Assembly: GCF_037120725.1 (NCBI RefSeq)
Contig: NZ_JBBAXC010000015.1
Location: 25,478-89,477 of the forward strand
Reading direction: 5' to 3'
From: Bacillus spongiae
Lineage (GTDB): Bacteria > Bacillota > Bacilli > Bacillales > Bacillaceae_K
Length of the DNA: 64,000 nucleotides
Below are positions 41,157-50,240 of this stretch, piece after piece. Below the pieces are notes generated by a model. The model saw only the letters and a list, made by a program, of their open reading frames with translations. It ran no database searches and was not told the origin of the DNA. Each line of letters opens with the position of its first letter. The first letter of the stretch is position 1. Position numbers and translations under genes: made by a program.

Positions 41157-42626
41157 ATGAATAAAGTTTTTGTGAAAACCTTAATTTCCGTGACATTAGC
41201 AACCGGATTCGTAACAGGAGGAGCAATATTTAGCCTAGCTGCAGAAAAACAAGTAACGGAAAAACAGGGGAAAAACCTGTATGTGATTGCATTTGAAAGC
41301 GAGTTGCCAAAGGAATATGAAGAAATAATCGAGAAAGCAGGTGGGCAAGTGGTGAAAGTACTCCCAGAAGTGGGAGGGATCCAAGCACAGTCCGATGAAC
41401 CTGCCTTTCTAAGTAATCTAAAAAAAGTGCAATCCATTGAAGTTGCCAATGAAGAAGTGCCACTTGCATTAAACCAACCAGCAACGATTCCGAACCTTTC
41501 ACAAAAAGCATTCATCAATGAGCAAGGAAATCTATGGGACTTGCAATGGGACATTCAAAGGGTAACGAATAATGAGAAATCGTATGAAATTGAAACTGGT
41601 GGATATGAAAATGATAAGGGAGAAATTGTACACAAAGCGGTAGTAGGGGTTATAGATACAGGGATTGATCCTTCACATCCAGATTTGCAGAAGAATCTTC
41701 TCGGTGGACAAAACCTCGTCCCTCCCGGAATGGATGCAACGGAAACCGGAGATCCGAATGACATCGTGGACCGAAATGGACATGGGACACATGTGTCTGG
41801 AATCATTGCAGCAAATGGAAATGTCAAAGGGGTTGGACCAGACTTAGGGATTCGTACCTATCGCGTATTCTATTCGGAACTTCCTCAGACTCTTCCATCC
41901 TTTATTATTGATGGCATTATTTCAGCTACGAACGATAATGTAGACGTGATTAATATGTCTCTTCGACTTTATAACTCTTCGAAAACAATCATCCAAGGAG
42001 AAACCTATAAAACAACGGCTGATACGTTATTATGGAAACGCGCGATCCAATACGCTCTGAAGAATGATGTAATAGTAGTAGCAGCGAGTGGGAATGAAAG
42101 CTTGAACTTGGATGACAAGAAGCAGGTTAGTGATTTCTTAAACGTCACTTACGAACCATTCGGAATCTCATTCAAGGGACCAACAACTGTTGTACCGGCA
42201 CAAATGCCTGGTGTGATCAATGTGTCTGCTTCGAACAAATGGTCCAAACAGGAACTTGCCTTTTTCTCCAACTATGGACATAGTGCGATTGATGTAGCAG
42301 CTCCTGGAGGAGACCTTGGTGCTAAATATGCTGAAACCTTTGATCCAGCCACAGCGGATATTACAAACTTAATCCTTAGTACATGGCCAACCTACTTAAG
42401 TATGCCTGCTATGCCTTATGCTTATGAGGCGGGTACATCGATGGCTGCTCCTCAAGTAGCTGGGATTGCGGGTGTCATTAAAGCTGCAAACCCTGATTTT
42501 ACACCTTCACAAGTATCGGCAATTATTAAACAAACAGCTATTGACTACGGAAAACCAGGTCAAGATGCTTTATATGGTTCTGGGGAAGCCAATGCTTATC
42601 GAGCATTGATGGATGTAAAGAAATAG
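41157..42626 (+). CDS. Secreted subtilisin-like serine protease (S8)
   Basis: The 489-residue protein has a signal peptide (about 1-29, ending SLAAE), a propeptide of roughly 100 residues (LYVIAFESELPKEYEEIIEK), and the S8 domain with Asp-167 (VVGVIDTGID), His-209 (NGHGTHVSG), the oxyanion Asn in VVAASGNES, and Ser-428 (YEAGTSMAAPQVAG). The insert between the Asn and Ser motifs recalls lantibiotic-leader peptidases (NisP/EpiP type), but no lantibiotic genes are near. AAAGGAGG stands before the ATG. There is no wall anchor, so it is likely secreted free. IS fossils lie on both sides. Confidence 0.94.
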   Translation: MNKVFVKTLISVTLATGFVTGGAIFSLAAEKQVTEKQGKNLYVIAFESELPKEYEEIIEKAGGQVVKVLPEVGGIQAQSDEPAFLSNLKKVQSIEVANEEVPLALNQPATIPNLSQKAFINEQGNLWDLQWDIQRVTNNEKSYEIETGGYENDKGEIVHKAVVGVIDTGIDPSHPDLQKNLLGGQNLVPPGMDATETGDPNDIVDRNGHGTHVSGIIAANGNVKGVGPDLGIRTYRVFYSELPQTLPSFIIDGIISATNDNVDVINMSLRLYNSSKTIIQGETYKTTADTLLWKRAIQYALKNDVIVVAASGNESLNLDDKKQVSDFLNVTYEPFGISFKGPTTVVPAQMPGVINVSASNKWSKQELAFFSNYGHSAIDVAAPGGDLGAKYAETFDPATADITNLILSTWPTYLSMPAMPYAYEAGTSMAAPQVAGIAGVIKAANPDFTPSQVSAIIKQTAIDYGKPGQDALYGSGEANAYRALMDVKK

Positions 42627-42754
42627 GGATTGTTGTACCAAAAAGGGTTCTGGTGCAGTAACAATTTAGTAGAGAAATAGACTATCTATTTCAGAGCTAT
42701 TAACCATTTATAAAACCATCCTTAAAAAGGTATGGATAAAATCAACTTCATTTT

Positions 42755-42790
42755 GGACAGTCTTCCCCTGTGGGTGAAGCTGTCCTTTTC
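42755..42790 (+). terminator. Terminator of the subtilase gene
   Basis: GGACAGTCTTC and GAAGCTGTCC arms (42755-42785) are followed by TTTTC. Confidence 0.8.
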
Positions 42791-42889
42791 TAACCATATG
42801 TATCGTCTCCACGACATTTGATATTGAAGTAGTTGTTTCTAATGACTTAAACTTCAACAAGGAGCGTACTCGCTTTTTTAAAAAAAATG

Positions 42890-43185
42890 GTAACTTTGTT
42901 CGACCCTATTGTTGAGGTGCTTTTTCTGTCTTATGGGAATGCCTCCTGGTATCTTTCCCTCTTCTTTTACCTCTTGAATCACTGCAGAATTCGCAGAATT
43001 TTGATCCACCGTGATCACATGAGATTTACTAACATGAGAACTAGCCGAGGTTTTCTTAAACGTCGCTTAGCTGCTTGTTATTCTCTTGATTCACTTAGGT
43101 AAAAATCAATCATATGCCCTGCTGAATCCACTGCACGATAAGGGTACATCCAGGCTCCTTTTACTTTCACTTGTATGTAGCTCCT
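42890..43185 (-). pseudogene. Fossil of an IS6-family transposase
   Basis: On the minus strand the reading YIQVKGAWMYPYRAVDSAG, then HMIDFYLSESRE, QAAKRRLRK, and a shifted HVITVDQNSA-like segment match the DDE core of IS6/IS26/IS240-type transposases (YIKVKG.W.YLYRAVD..G.TIDFYLS..R). Stops and frameshifts are present, and no inverted ends were found. Confidence 0.82.
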
Positions 43186-43237
43186 ATAAAGCTCCCTCTT
43201 TTATTAACATCTACTATCTGAATCTATAGGAGAGGAA

Positions 43238-43309
43238 ATGAATAAATATCTCGAATGGTACAAGGCCTCCTCACATAATATTTACGGAGCAAAAAATGAA
43301 TGTTTTTAA
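43238..43309 (+). CDS. 23-residue peptide, uncertain
   Basis: AGGAGAGGAA directly precedes ATG 43238; the product is MNKYLEWYKASSHNIYGAK plus four residues. It ends 13 bases before the start of the small membrane gene and could be its leader or a chance frame. Confidence 0.3.
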   Translation: MNKYLEWYKASSHNIYGAKNECF

Positions 43310-43322
43310 GGGGGATAACTGA

Positions 43323-43559
43323 ATGGGAGATGAATTTTCAAAACATTGCAGTGGTTGTGGTGGTGCAGGTATAGCTGTTGGTTTATTTTCATTAGGTCTT
43401 TTTTTCGTGATTGGCATTTCATTAGTGCTTATTGAGCTTTTTTGGAGTATAGCTGCTATTGTCGTTCTTATTTTAAGTCTCATCATCCTACTATTTATTT
43501 TAGTACTGATTTGGCAATTAGTGAGGGCGTGTGTGTCTAAACGTCGCGGCAAGCATTAG
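43323..43559 (+). CDS. Small two-helix membrane protein
   Basis: A 78-residue protein with an N-terminal CSGCGGAG motif and two long hydrophobic helices (about 17-37 and 42-68), ending in a basic tail (KRRGKH). AAGGGGG lies 7 bases before the ATG. It ends 11 bases before the beta-helix gene and is surely co-transcribed with it, which suggests a membrane partner for that protein. The family is not recognised. Confidence 0.75.
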   Translation: MGDEFSKHCSGCGGAGIAVGLFSLGLFFVIGISLVLIELFWSIAAIVVLILSLIILLFILVLIWQLVRACVSKRRGKH

Positions 43560-43570
43560 GAGGTGAAGAG

Positions 43571-45106
43571 ATGAATTGGGAACAAGTTAAAATTAAACCA
43601 ATTCTTGTTTTATTCTTGTTCTCCTTTCTGTTAATCATCTTCTTCATAATAGGATTTTTCTTGTTCCAACAGAAGGTCCTTATAGTAGGAGATGGCTTTG
43701 AGTTTACCACGATTCAATCTGCAGTGGATCAATCGGAGCCTGGAGATATTATTCTCGTGACAGACTCGTTAAGTCCTTACGCAGAACCGGTGGAAATTAT
43801 GAATAAAACGGGGATATCCATTATCGGGATCGGAAAACCGGTTTTAGATGGCTCCACGTTACCTGCAGGAAGTAACGGGATATCCATTTCAAATTCATCA
43901 AGAATAAGAGTGAAAGGGTTAACGATTCAAGAATACATTTTCGATGGATTTGGGGGTGGAAATGGAATCATTGTTGAAAATTCCTCCGACCTGAATCTCT
44001 TTGTGAAAAATAAGTTAATAAGCAATGGAGAATTTGGGTTTTTCGCATTCGAATCATCGAGAAATCTTGTGTTAAGCAATAAAACCAATCAGAACCTCGA
44101 TGGCATAAGAATCGACCTTTCCGAAAAGGATATCGTGATTGGAAATGAAAGTAATGATAATGAAGTTTTTGGGATTCTTATCTCCTCTCCTAATAGTCTG
44201 ACCTTAGGGAATGTGATGGAAAGAAATGATACAGGGATTGACGCTCAAGACCAGGAAATTTTTATTGCAAATAAGATTATTGATAGTACAGGTGAGGATG
44301 TATTTGAAGTTGATGGGAGTGAAAATATATTAATTGGAAATAAAGTGATTAGAACAATAGATGAAGACGGCATTAAAATTGATGGAGATTTTAATATTCT
44401 GATTGGGAATGTAGCTATTGAAAATGGAGAGACAGGTCTTATTATCGATGATGATACTCAGAATAATATTGTCATAGGTAATCGATTACTTAACAATGGG
44501 GAGGATGGGCTCCTTGTAGATGAAGATACTCTGGATCATCTCGTGATGAATAACAAAATGATTGGCAATCAGCGGAATGGAATTCGTATTGCGGATCGAA
44601 CCTTTAATATCATGTTTAAACGAAACGTAGTCAAGGAAAATACAATTGGTATCTTTCTTCGGAACGATCTAGAAACCTTTGATCAAGAAATTAAGATTAT
44701 AAATAATAAAATTATTGGAAACATTGAAGAAGGTATTCTTTTTGGGGGTGCCATTGCCAACACCATTAATCACAATACTATCCATCGAAATGGAATTGGG
44801 ATTAGATTTACAGAAGATGAAGACGGAACACTTGCGCAAGAGAATGTAATCAGCCATAATTCGATTACAAAAAACGAAGGTGACGGAATTATGTTTGAAG
44901 AAAGTCTTAATAATACGATTGAGAAAAATCATATTCTTTCTAATGGAGCTGTCGGGTTATTTTTAGATGTTGACTCAACGGGCAATCAAGTACTTAACAA
45001 TCGAGCATTCTTCAATTTCATCCTTGATATTCAAGATGATGACAATAATATCTTTCAAGGAAATAAGTGTGGGACATCGTTTGGACCAGTGGATTGTCCA
45101 AATTAA
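43571..45106 (+). CDS. Membrane-anchored right-handed beta-helix protein (NosD-like), 511 aa
   Basis: One N-terminal membrane helix (about 11-32: LVLFLFSFLLIIFFIIGFFL) is followed by an extracellular parallel beta-helix. It starts with the typical cap FTTIQSAVDQSEPGDIILV and runs through about 15 PbH1-type repeats of 22-24 residues of the style NILIGNKVIRTIDEDGIKI. Such folds occur in NosD copper-loading proteins, polysaccharide lyases and spore or surface adhesins. No lyase active site is recognisable. AGGAGGTG precedes the ATG. A homologue lies at 46597-47889 on the other strand. Confidence 0.88.
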   Translation: MNWEQVKIKPILVLFLFSFLLIIFFIIGFFLFQQKVLIVGDGFEFTTIQSAVDQSEPGDIILVTDSLSPYAEPVEIMNKTGISIIGIGKPVLDGSTLPAGSNGISISNSSRIRVKGLTIQEYIFDGFGGGNGIIVENSSDLNLFVKNKLISNGEFGFFAFESSRNLVLSNKTNQNLDGIRIDLSEKDIVIGNESNDNEVFGILISSPNSLTLGNVMERNDTGIDAQDQEIFIANKIIDSTGEDVFEVDGSENILIGNKVIRTIDEDGIKIDGDFNILIGNVAIENGETGLIIDDDTQNNIVIGNRLLNNGEDGLLVDEDTLDHLVMNNKMIGNQRNGIRIADRTFNIMFKRNVVKENTIGIFLRNDLETFDQEIKIINNKIIGNIEEGILFGGAIANTINHNTIHRNGIGIRFTEDEDGTLAQENVISHNSITKNEGDGIMFEESLNNTIEKNHILSNGAVGLFLDVDSTGNQVLNNRAFFNFILDIQDDDNNIFQGNKCGTSFGPVDCPN

Positions 45107-45130
45107 GAGTCAACAGGCTCTTTTTTTTGT
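45105..45130 (+). terminator. Terminator overlapping the stop of the 511-aa beta-helix gene
   Basis: AAGAGTC and GGCTCTT arms flank a short loop and are followed by eight T; the stop codon overlaps the first arm. Confidence 0.85.
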
Positions 45131-45786
45131 TAGTTTAATAAAGGTCAATGACAACTCATCTTAAGTAATCCAAAAGGGATCTATTGAAAATTTTCTATTC
45201 ACGGATTTTCTCATATCCCCCAGATAGTTGACACAGAAAATAAGTCAATTAGCATTTTTTATAACCCAAATACCCTAATCGAATGAACTTTAATCGGGTA
45301 GGGTGTTTTTTTCAATAGCTGAGAAAATTTTCAGTAATTGTACTAGAACCATACACTGAACTTTATTTAAACTTTAAAATTCTATTATCTAATCAATCTG
45401 CATAATACATAAAGTTGATCTCAAACGTTCGCTTATTTATACACTTTAACAAACAGAAAGATGTATACTTAAAGAGCACCTTAAATCTAGAATAGGCTAT
45501 AGGAATACATAAGGATAATTAGAGACCGAAATGAAGTTAGGTGAATTGCTGTGAGTAAGGGATAGTAATTGAAAACGATAGCATGAAAGAATAGACCTAG
45601 CGAAGCACTTTGGCTTGTGTAAGAGCGCTATAATATAACCTTTTATTATAAATTAGGTAAGCAAGATGAAGAGAACTAGGCAACTCCTAGTCATAAGAAT
45701 CAAAACCGTACTATCTAAAGGGATAGAGAACATTCAATGAGAGGGAACGAACCTATTAAATAAAAGAAAAATTGAGGAGGAGAGAA
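45131..45786. other. Intergenic region, no gene seen
   Basis: About 650 bases without a credible frame. ATCGGGTAGGGTGTTTTTTT at about 45293-45312 recurs with one change at 52880-52899 and may be terminator-like. Confidence 0.4.
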
Positions 45787-46296
45787 GTGACAGGTTTTTT
45801 AAAAGCATTAACTCATTTAAATGAAATTATTTATGAACCTAATCATTTAACGTTAAAATCGATTCAAGAAGAAAAACAAAATTCTAATTATGGTGCTGGA
45901 ACATTTCAACTAGCTTCTAGGTCAGTTCGCTTTAGAATCGCAAAAAAAACACCCACTAAAGTAGGTCAGTTTGTTTCCTTTTGGGAAAAAGATGAAAATA
46001 ATAAAAATCAACCCTTTTCATATGAACAGGCACCTGATTTATTGGTTATTAATACCTCGATGAATATTAATGAGTTTGGTCAATTTATTTTCCCAAAAGG
46101 AATTCTTTATAAACAAAATATTTTTAAAACAAATACTACCAATGGCAAAATGGCAATGAGAGTTTATCCTAGTTGGGATAGTCCGACGAGCAAAGTAGCG
46201 ATTAAAACACAAGAATGGCAGCTACCTTATTTTATTGATATGAGTAATACTGATAATTTACCCATACAAAAAATACTAGAACTGTATTCTCAGTAA
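45787..46296 (+). CDS. MepB-like protein
   Basis: The 169-residue protein matches the MepB family: FLKALTHLNEIIYEP, NSNYGAGTFQLASRSVRFRI, GQFVSFWEKDE, APDLLVI, FGQFIFPKGIL, MAMRVYPSWD, WQLPYFIDM. In Staphylococcus mepB is part of the mepRAB operon next to the MepA multidrug pump, but its function is unknown; neither mepR nor mepA is here. I chose GTG 45787, because GAGGAGGAGA lies 5-6 bases upstream. It is a single gene. Confidence 0.85.
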   Translation: MTGFLKALTHLNEIIYEPNHLTLKSIQEEKQNSNYGAGTFQLASRSVRFRIAKKTPTKVGQFVSFWEKDENNKNQPFSYEQAPDLLVINTSMNINEFGQFIFPKGILYKQNIFKTNTTNGKMAMRVYPSWDSPTSKVAIKTQEWQLPYFIDMSNTDNLPIQKILELYSQ

Positions 46297-46385
46297 TGGA
46301 GTCGCTAAAACAAATTATTCTCTATTTCATTTAACTCTCAAATTATATTTTTTGAATTTTCTATGATAATGGCGTTTGGCGGAGA

Positions 46386-46526
46386 GTGAGTTTTAGAAAT
46401 AGTCTTGCAAATAATAAATTATATGAGCATCAAAAATACATAGAGGACTTAGTAAAGAAGGTCAAAGATATAACCATTAAATATCTAGAAGCACTAAGAC
46501 ATATCGTAATGTTGAGTACAAGTTAA
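46386..46526 (+). CDS. 46-residue open frame, possible relic
   Basis: A GTG-initiated frame (RNSLANNKLYEHQKYIEDL, ITIKYLEALRHIVML) has coiled-coil-like character, but the nearest GGAG is too close to the start. It could be the tail of a lost gene. Confidence 0.3.
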   Translation: MSFRNSLANNKLYEHQKYIEDLVKKVKDITIKYLEALRHIVMLSTS

Positions 46527-46573
46527 ACCAGTAATGATAAGTGTTTAGCTTCGCGTCATGAATCCGACGTCAA

Positions 46574-46598
46574 CCAAAAAAGCACCCGAATGGATGCT
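46574..46598 (-). terminator. Terminator at the end of the 430-aa beta-helix gene
   Basis: On the minus strand AGCATCC-ATTC-GGGTGCT (46598-46581) is followed by TTTTTTGG; the gene's stop codon lies at its edge. Confidence 0.75.
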
Positions 46599-47889
46599 AT
46601 TCACAAATAGTAGGGGGACTAGAAAAATCACAAATATTCCCTATAAAGGTGTTAAGAGGTGGCATTACATTAAGGTCTCTTATATCTAAATTGTCATTAC
46701 CAAATGCACGATTAAAAAAGACATCATTGCCGTTCGAGTCTGAGGTTAATAAAATACCAGTAAGATCATTATCATTTGCTTTATTCCCTTGAATTAAGTT
46801 TTCATTAGATACGTTTAGGAAGATCCCATTGTTTCCATTATCTAGGACGAAATTATCTAAAACCATATTGGTATCTGAATTGAGGGATAAGATAATCCCA
46901 CTACTACCATTCCCATTCACCTTATTCCCTTTAATCGTATTACCGTTAGAAGTTGAGAGAAAAATTCCATCGCCTGTTTCGTTATTATTAGCTGTATTCC
47001 CTTTCAAGACGTTGTCGTTAGAGGAGGTTAATAAAATCCCATCAACTCTATTAGCATTAACCGTGTTCCCTTTAAATTGGTTACGAACTGAATTGACTAA
47101 ACTTATTCCATGAACATCATTATCATTAACCGTGTTTTTTATAAATAGGTTGCTAAGTGAATTTTGTAAGCTAATACCATCCAATCCATTATCCATAACT
47201 TGATTCCCTATAAGTGTGTTGTTAGTAGAGGTTTCTTCTATGCTGATCCCCTCATTTGTATTCCCTTTTACCTCATTTCCACCCATGACGTTGTTCATGG
47301 ATTCATTATTTATTAATATCCCTTGATCATTACCCTCTATGTTATTTTTTTTAATCATATTGATGTCTGAACTGGCTAAGAGAATTCCATCGTCACCGTT
47401 GTCTTTAATATGATTTCCTTTCACTATGTTCCTATTTGAAGTATCTATTAATACACCATCAAAACCATTGCCCCTAACGTCATTTTCCTTAATCATGTTG
47501 TGATTTGAATCAAAAATACGAATGGCAGTAGCAAAATTTTGAATAATAAAATTCTGTACGAGCACGTTAGAATTATTAATCTCTACTCCTACTCCTAACA
47601 TGTTAGTTCCATTGATAATAGGCTTTTCTTTCCCAATCCCAATCAGCTTTATATTATCCTTATCAATGGAGACCTCTTCAAAATATGGACCGCCGTCGGC
47701 TTTTACTAAGATAATATCGCCTTCCTCAGCTTCGGCCAAAGCAAGATTAATCCCATCAACATCATCAGGTACCACAATGGTCTTTGCATTAAAAATGACT
47801 ATTCCAATAATAGTGAAGACAGTTAAAAAGAAGAGAATAACAATCGCTATAAACAGCAACAATAAATTTTTTCGTGTTGAAACACCCAC
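46597..47889 (-). CDS. Membrane-anchored right-handed beta-helix protein (NosD-like), 430 aa
   Basis: One N-terminal membrane helix (about 8-30: LLLLFIAIVILFFLTVFTII), the cap VDGINLALAEAEEGDIILV, and then about 13 repeats of 22-24 residues such as NIVKGNHIKDNGDDGILLAS. It has the same architecture as the 511-aa protein at 43571 but no small membrane partner. The start is GTG, with GTGAGGTG upstream. The repeats are more regular than in the 511-aa protein. The role is unknown; a surface or spore-surface structural protein is possible, and NosD function is unlikely as no nos genes are present. Confidence 0.88.
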   Translation of the reverse strand: MGVSTRKNLLLLFIAIVILFFLTVFTIIGIVIFNAKTIVVPDDVDGINLALAEAEEGDIILVKADGGPYFEEVSIDKDNIKLIGIGKEKPIINGTNMLGVGVEINNSNVLVQNFIIQNFATAIRIFDSNHNMIKENDVRGNGFDGVLIDTSNRNIVKGNHIKDNGDDGILLASSDINMIKKNNIEGNDQGILINNESMNNVMGGNEVKGNTNEGISIEETSTNNTLIGNQVMDNGLDGISLQNSLSNLFIKNTVNDNDVHGISLVNSVRNQFKGNTVNANRVDGILLTSSNDNVLKGNTANNNETGDGIFLSTSNGNTIKGNKVNGNGSSGIILSLNSDTNMVLDNFVLDNGNNGIFLNVSNENLIQGNKANDNDLTGILLTSDSNGNDVFFNRAFGNDNLDIRDLNVMPPLNTFIGNICDFSSPPTICE

Positions 47890-48475
47890 TTTTTCACCTC
47901 ACTTTTTACATACATTACACTCCTATACATTATGAAGAAAAATATTGTTACGTTCCTTTTAGTGAGAGGTATTCTGCTTTCATTTTTTGCTCAACAAACA
48001 AACGCCTCTTCACAATCATGGAATTTTTTCCTATATTACATCCCACACCCTATTTTCCATTTTCGATTCGTCTATTGCCCTTACCGAACCCTCTTTACTT
48101 TGAATGTTTACTTAAGTGTTTTCCTTTTCATCAAGATAACCATGTTGAGAATACTTTCCTTACAACTTACATTAAGAACCTTTTTGTGTGCGATTTGTTC
48201 GTCATTTTGTCTGTACAGATGTAGCTAAAAATTAATCAATGTCGTTCAAACAAAAGGGACAATTGAAAAAGAGAACGGATATTTAACCATAGCAACGAAA
48301 TTGATTTGACATATTAACTATAAAATTTTACCTAAACGAGGAAGTTAAGATTTATTATTCAATTCATGTAATCATGAGAGGTCACCGAATGAATGAATAC
48401 CCATATCTTATATGTAATGAGGGTTTTTTAATGAATAAGTAGATTATTGATGAATCAAATTTAGAGGTGAATACA
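47890..48475. other. Intergenic region with an unsupported open frame
   Basis: A plus-strand frame at 47932-48228 begins like a signal peptide (MKKNIVTFLLVRGILLSF) but has no RBS and an unusual Cys/Phe-rich continuation; a frameshifted relic is possible. Nothing else is seen except the probable promoters of the two flanking genes. Confidence 0.4.
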
Positions 48476-49819
48476 ATGGATAAAAAAACAAAATTAACAG
48501 GAAAGGTAATTTATCCTAATGACCCTGGGTATGATCAAGCACGTATGAATTGGAATCCTTTTACTAACGCATTTCCCATCGTGTTTGTGTTTGCTCAGCA
48601 AATTGAAGATGTTTCTAATGCAGTAAAGTGGGGACGCGAGAATAATGTATCGATTCGGATGAGGAGTGGCAGACACTCACTAGCGAAGGATTTTTCACAA
48701 GTAAACGGAGGAATGGTCATTGATGTTAGTCAAATGAGAACCATCCAACTGGATAAAGAAAATGGAACGGCTACGGTTGAAGCCGGAATCCGTGTAGGAC
48801 CTCTTGTGAAGGCACTTGCTCAGAAGGGGGTATTAGCTCCTTTTGGAGACAGCCCAAACGTTGGAATAGGTGGAATCAGTACGGGTGGTGGAATAACGGC
48901 TGTTCAGCGGACAACGGGTTTAATTTCAGACAATATTATAGCAGCCACGATTGTTGATGCAAATGGTGACGTTCTGACTGTTGATGAAGATAACAATCCT
49001 GACCTATTATGGGCGATCCGAGGTGGTGGAGGCGGAAACTTTGGAATTATTACATCCTATACGTTTAAAGTCCGCTCAGCTCCTTTTCAAGTAGGGATTT
49101 ATGAAGTAATATGGCCGTGGGAACAATTAGAGGAAGTAATCGATGGTTGGCAACAATGGTCGCCAACTGTTGATGTAAGATTAGGTTCCGTTTTAGAGGT
49201 CTTTTCTGAAGAGAATGGATTACTAAGTTCAAGGGGGATTTTTTTAGGCGGAAAAACAGAGCTAGAAAAATTGATTGCTCCTCTAACTGCGATTGGAACG
49301 CCTATCAAGGTTTTGGTTAAAGAGGTTACACTACTAGAAGCTATAGAGTTTTGGATTCCTAATGAACCGTTATTTGACGTCGAAAACTCTGCGTGGTCTT
49401 CTAGTTGGGTTGAGCTGTCCTTGCCTGATGAAGGACTTAACACCATTCGAGAATTCCTCGAAAATACAACAGGAACATCTAATTTCTTCTTCCTTAATTC
49501 AGGTGGACAAATGAATAGTATCCCAACTAATCAGACTGCTTTCTTCTGGCGGAGTACAAAATATTATATGGAATGGAATGCTAAATGGACAAAGGAATCA
49601 AAAGCTGAGAAAAACATTGAATTAGTTCAACAAACACGAACAGAACTTAGCCCATATGTAATCGGTTCGTATGTCAATGTACCAGATTTAGGACTAAAAA
49701 ATTATGGTCAAGAATACTATGGTGATAACTTTGAACGACTTCAACAGGTCAAAGCAAAATATGATCCTGATAATATTTTTAATTTTGCCCAAAGTATTCC
49801 TCCTGCTTCTTCTTGTTAA
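48476..49819 (+). CDS. FAD-linked oxidoreductase, berberine-bridge type (CotQ/YgaK-like)
   Basis: A 447-residue PCMH-type flavoenzyme. The FAD domain shows IRMRSGRHSLAKDF, where the His is the expected covalent FAD link, GIGGISTGGGI and GGGGGNFGI. The C-terminal BBE segment is NYGQEYYGDNFERLQQVK, YDPDNIFNFAQSI. In Bacillus, relatives are YgaK and the spore coat protein CotQ (YvdP), which is of the same length. The substrate is unknown. ATG 48476 follows GAGGTG; the GTG at 48467 is within that RBS. It is monocistronic. Confidence 0.9.
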   Translation: MDKKTKLTGKVIYPNDPGYDQARMNWNPFTNAFPIVFVFAQQIEDVSNAVKWGRENNVSIRMRSGRHSLAKDFSQVNGGMVIDVSQMRTIQLDKENGTATVEAGIRVGPLVKALAQKGVLAPFGDSPNVGIGGISTGGGITAVQRTTGLISDNIIAATIVDANGDVLTVDEDNNPDLLWAIRGGGGGNFGIITSYTFKVRSAPFQVGIYEVIWPWEQLEEVIDGWQQWSPTVDVRLGSVLEVFSEENGLLSSRGIFLGGKTELEKLIAPLTAIGTPIKVLVKEVTLLEAIEFWIPNEPLFDVENSAWSSSWVELSLPDEGLNTIREFLENTTGTSNFFFLNSGGQMNSIPTNQTAFFWRSTKYYMEWNAKWTKESKAEKNIELVQQTRTELSPYVIGSYVNVPDLGLKNYGQEYYGDNFERLQQVKAKYDPDNIFNFAQSIPPASSC

Positions 49820-49906
49820 AATCAAACATCAATAACAGTTTTTCCATAATAGGTAAAGAAGGAAGGACTCAAAATGATGTGATCCAATATGATAATAGAC
49901 AGTATA

Positions 49907-49942
49907 ATCCATTTTGAATGATTTCAAAATGGATACTTTTTT
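49907..49942 (+). terminator. Terminator of the flavoprotein gene
   Basis: ATCCATTTTGAA (49907-49918) and TTCAAAATGGAT (49923-49934) form a perfect 12-bp stem, followed by ACTTTTTT. Confidence 0.9.
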
Positions 49943-50240
49943 CGCATATCTTAAACAGGAATAAGTGGGTTAAGGGTTTTTTTCGATTATGATTTTTTGT
50001 GGCATGTAGGTACATAAAGAAAAAAGGAATAGATGTTGCCTGTTCAAGTACAACCAAAAGGATAGGGTAGGCTGGTGAAGGATAGAGACGTGAAGGATAG
50101 AGAAGAGGTAACCGTCCTAAAAATGAATGGGTGAATGAATTAAAGGCTCATAATCCATAATGAATAGTAAGTAATTAGCTTTTCAAAACCGTCATCATCA
50201 CGCTAAACAATTACTTATAGCGGTACGAGGGGGCATCTGC
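49943..50240. other. Intergenic region, no gene seen
   Basis: About 300 bases upstream of the PAS-GGDEF gene. A minus-strand frame (49869-50057) crosses the terminator and is rejected. No RNA motif is recognised. Confidence 0.4.

Noticed and set aside
43571-47889. Copper-loading NosD role for the beta-helix proteins
   Set aside because: Similarity is only in the repeat fold; no nitrous oxide reductase or copper genes are nearby.
47932-48228. Plus-strand 98-codon frame that begins like a signal peptide
   Set aside because: No RBS and unusual Phe/Cys-rich composition; possibly a frameshifted relic, not supported as a gene.
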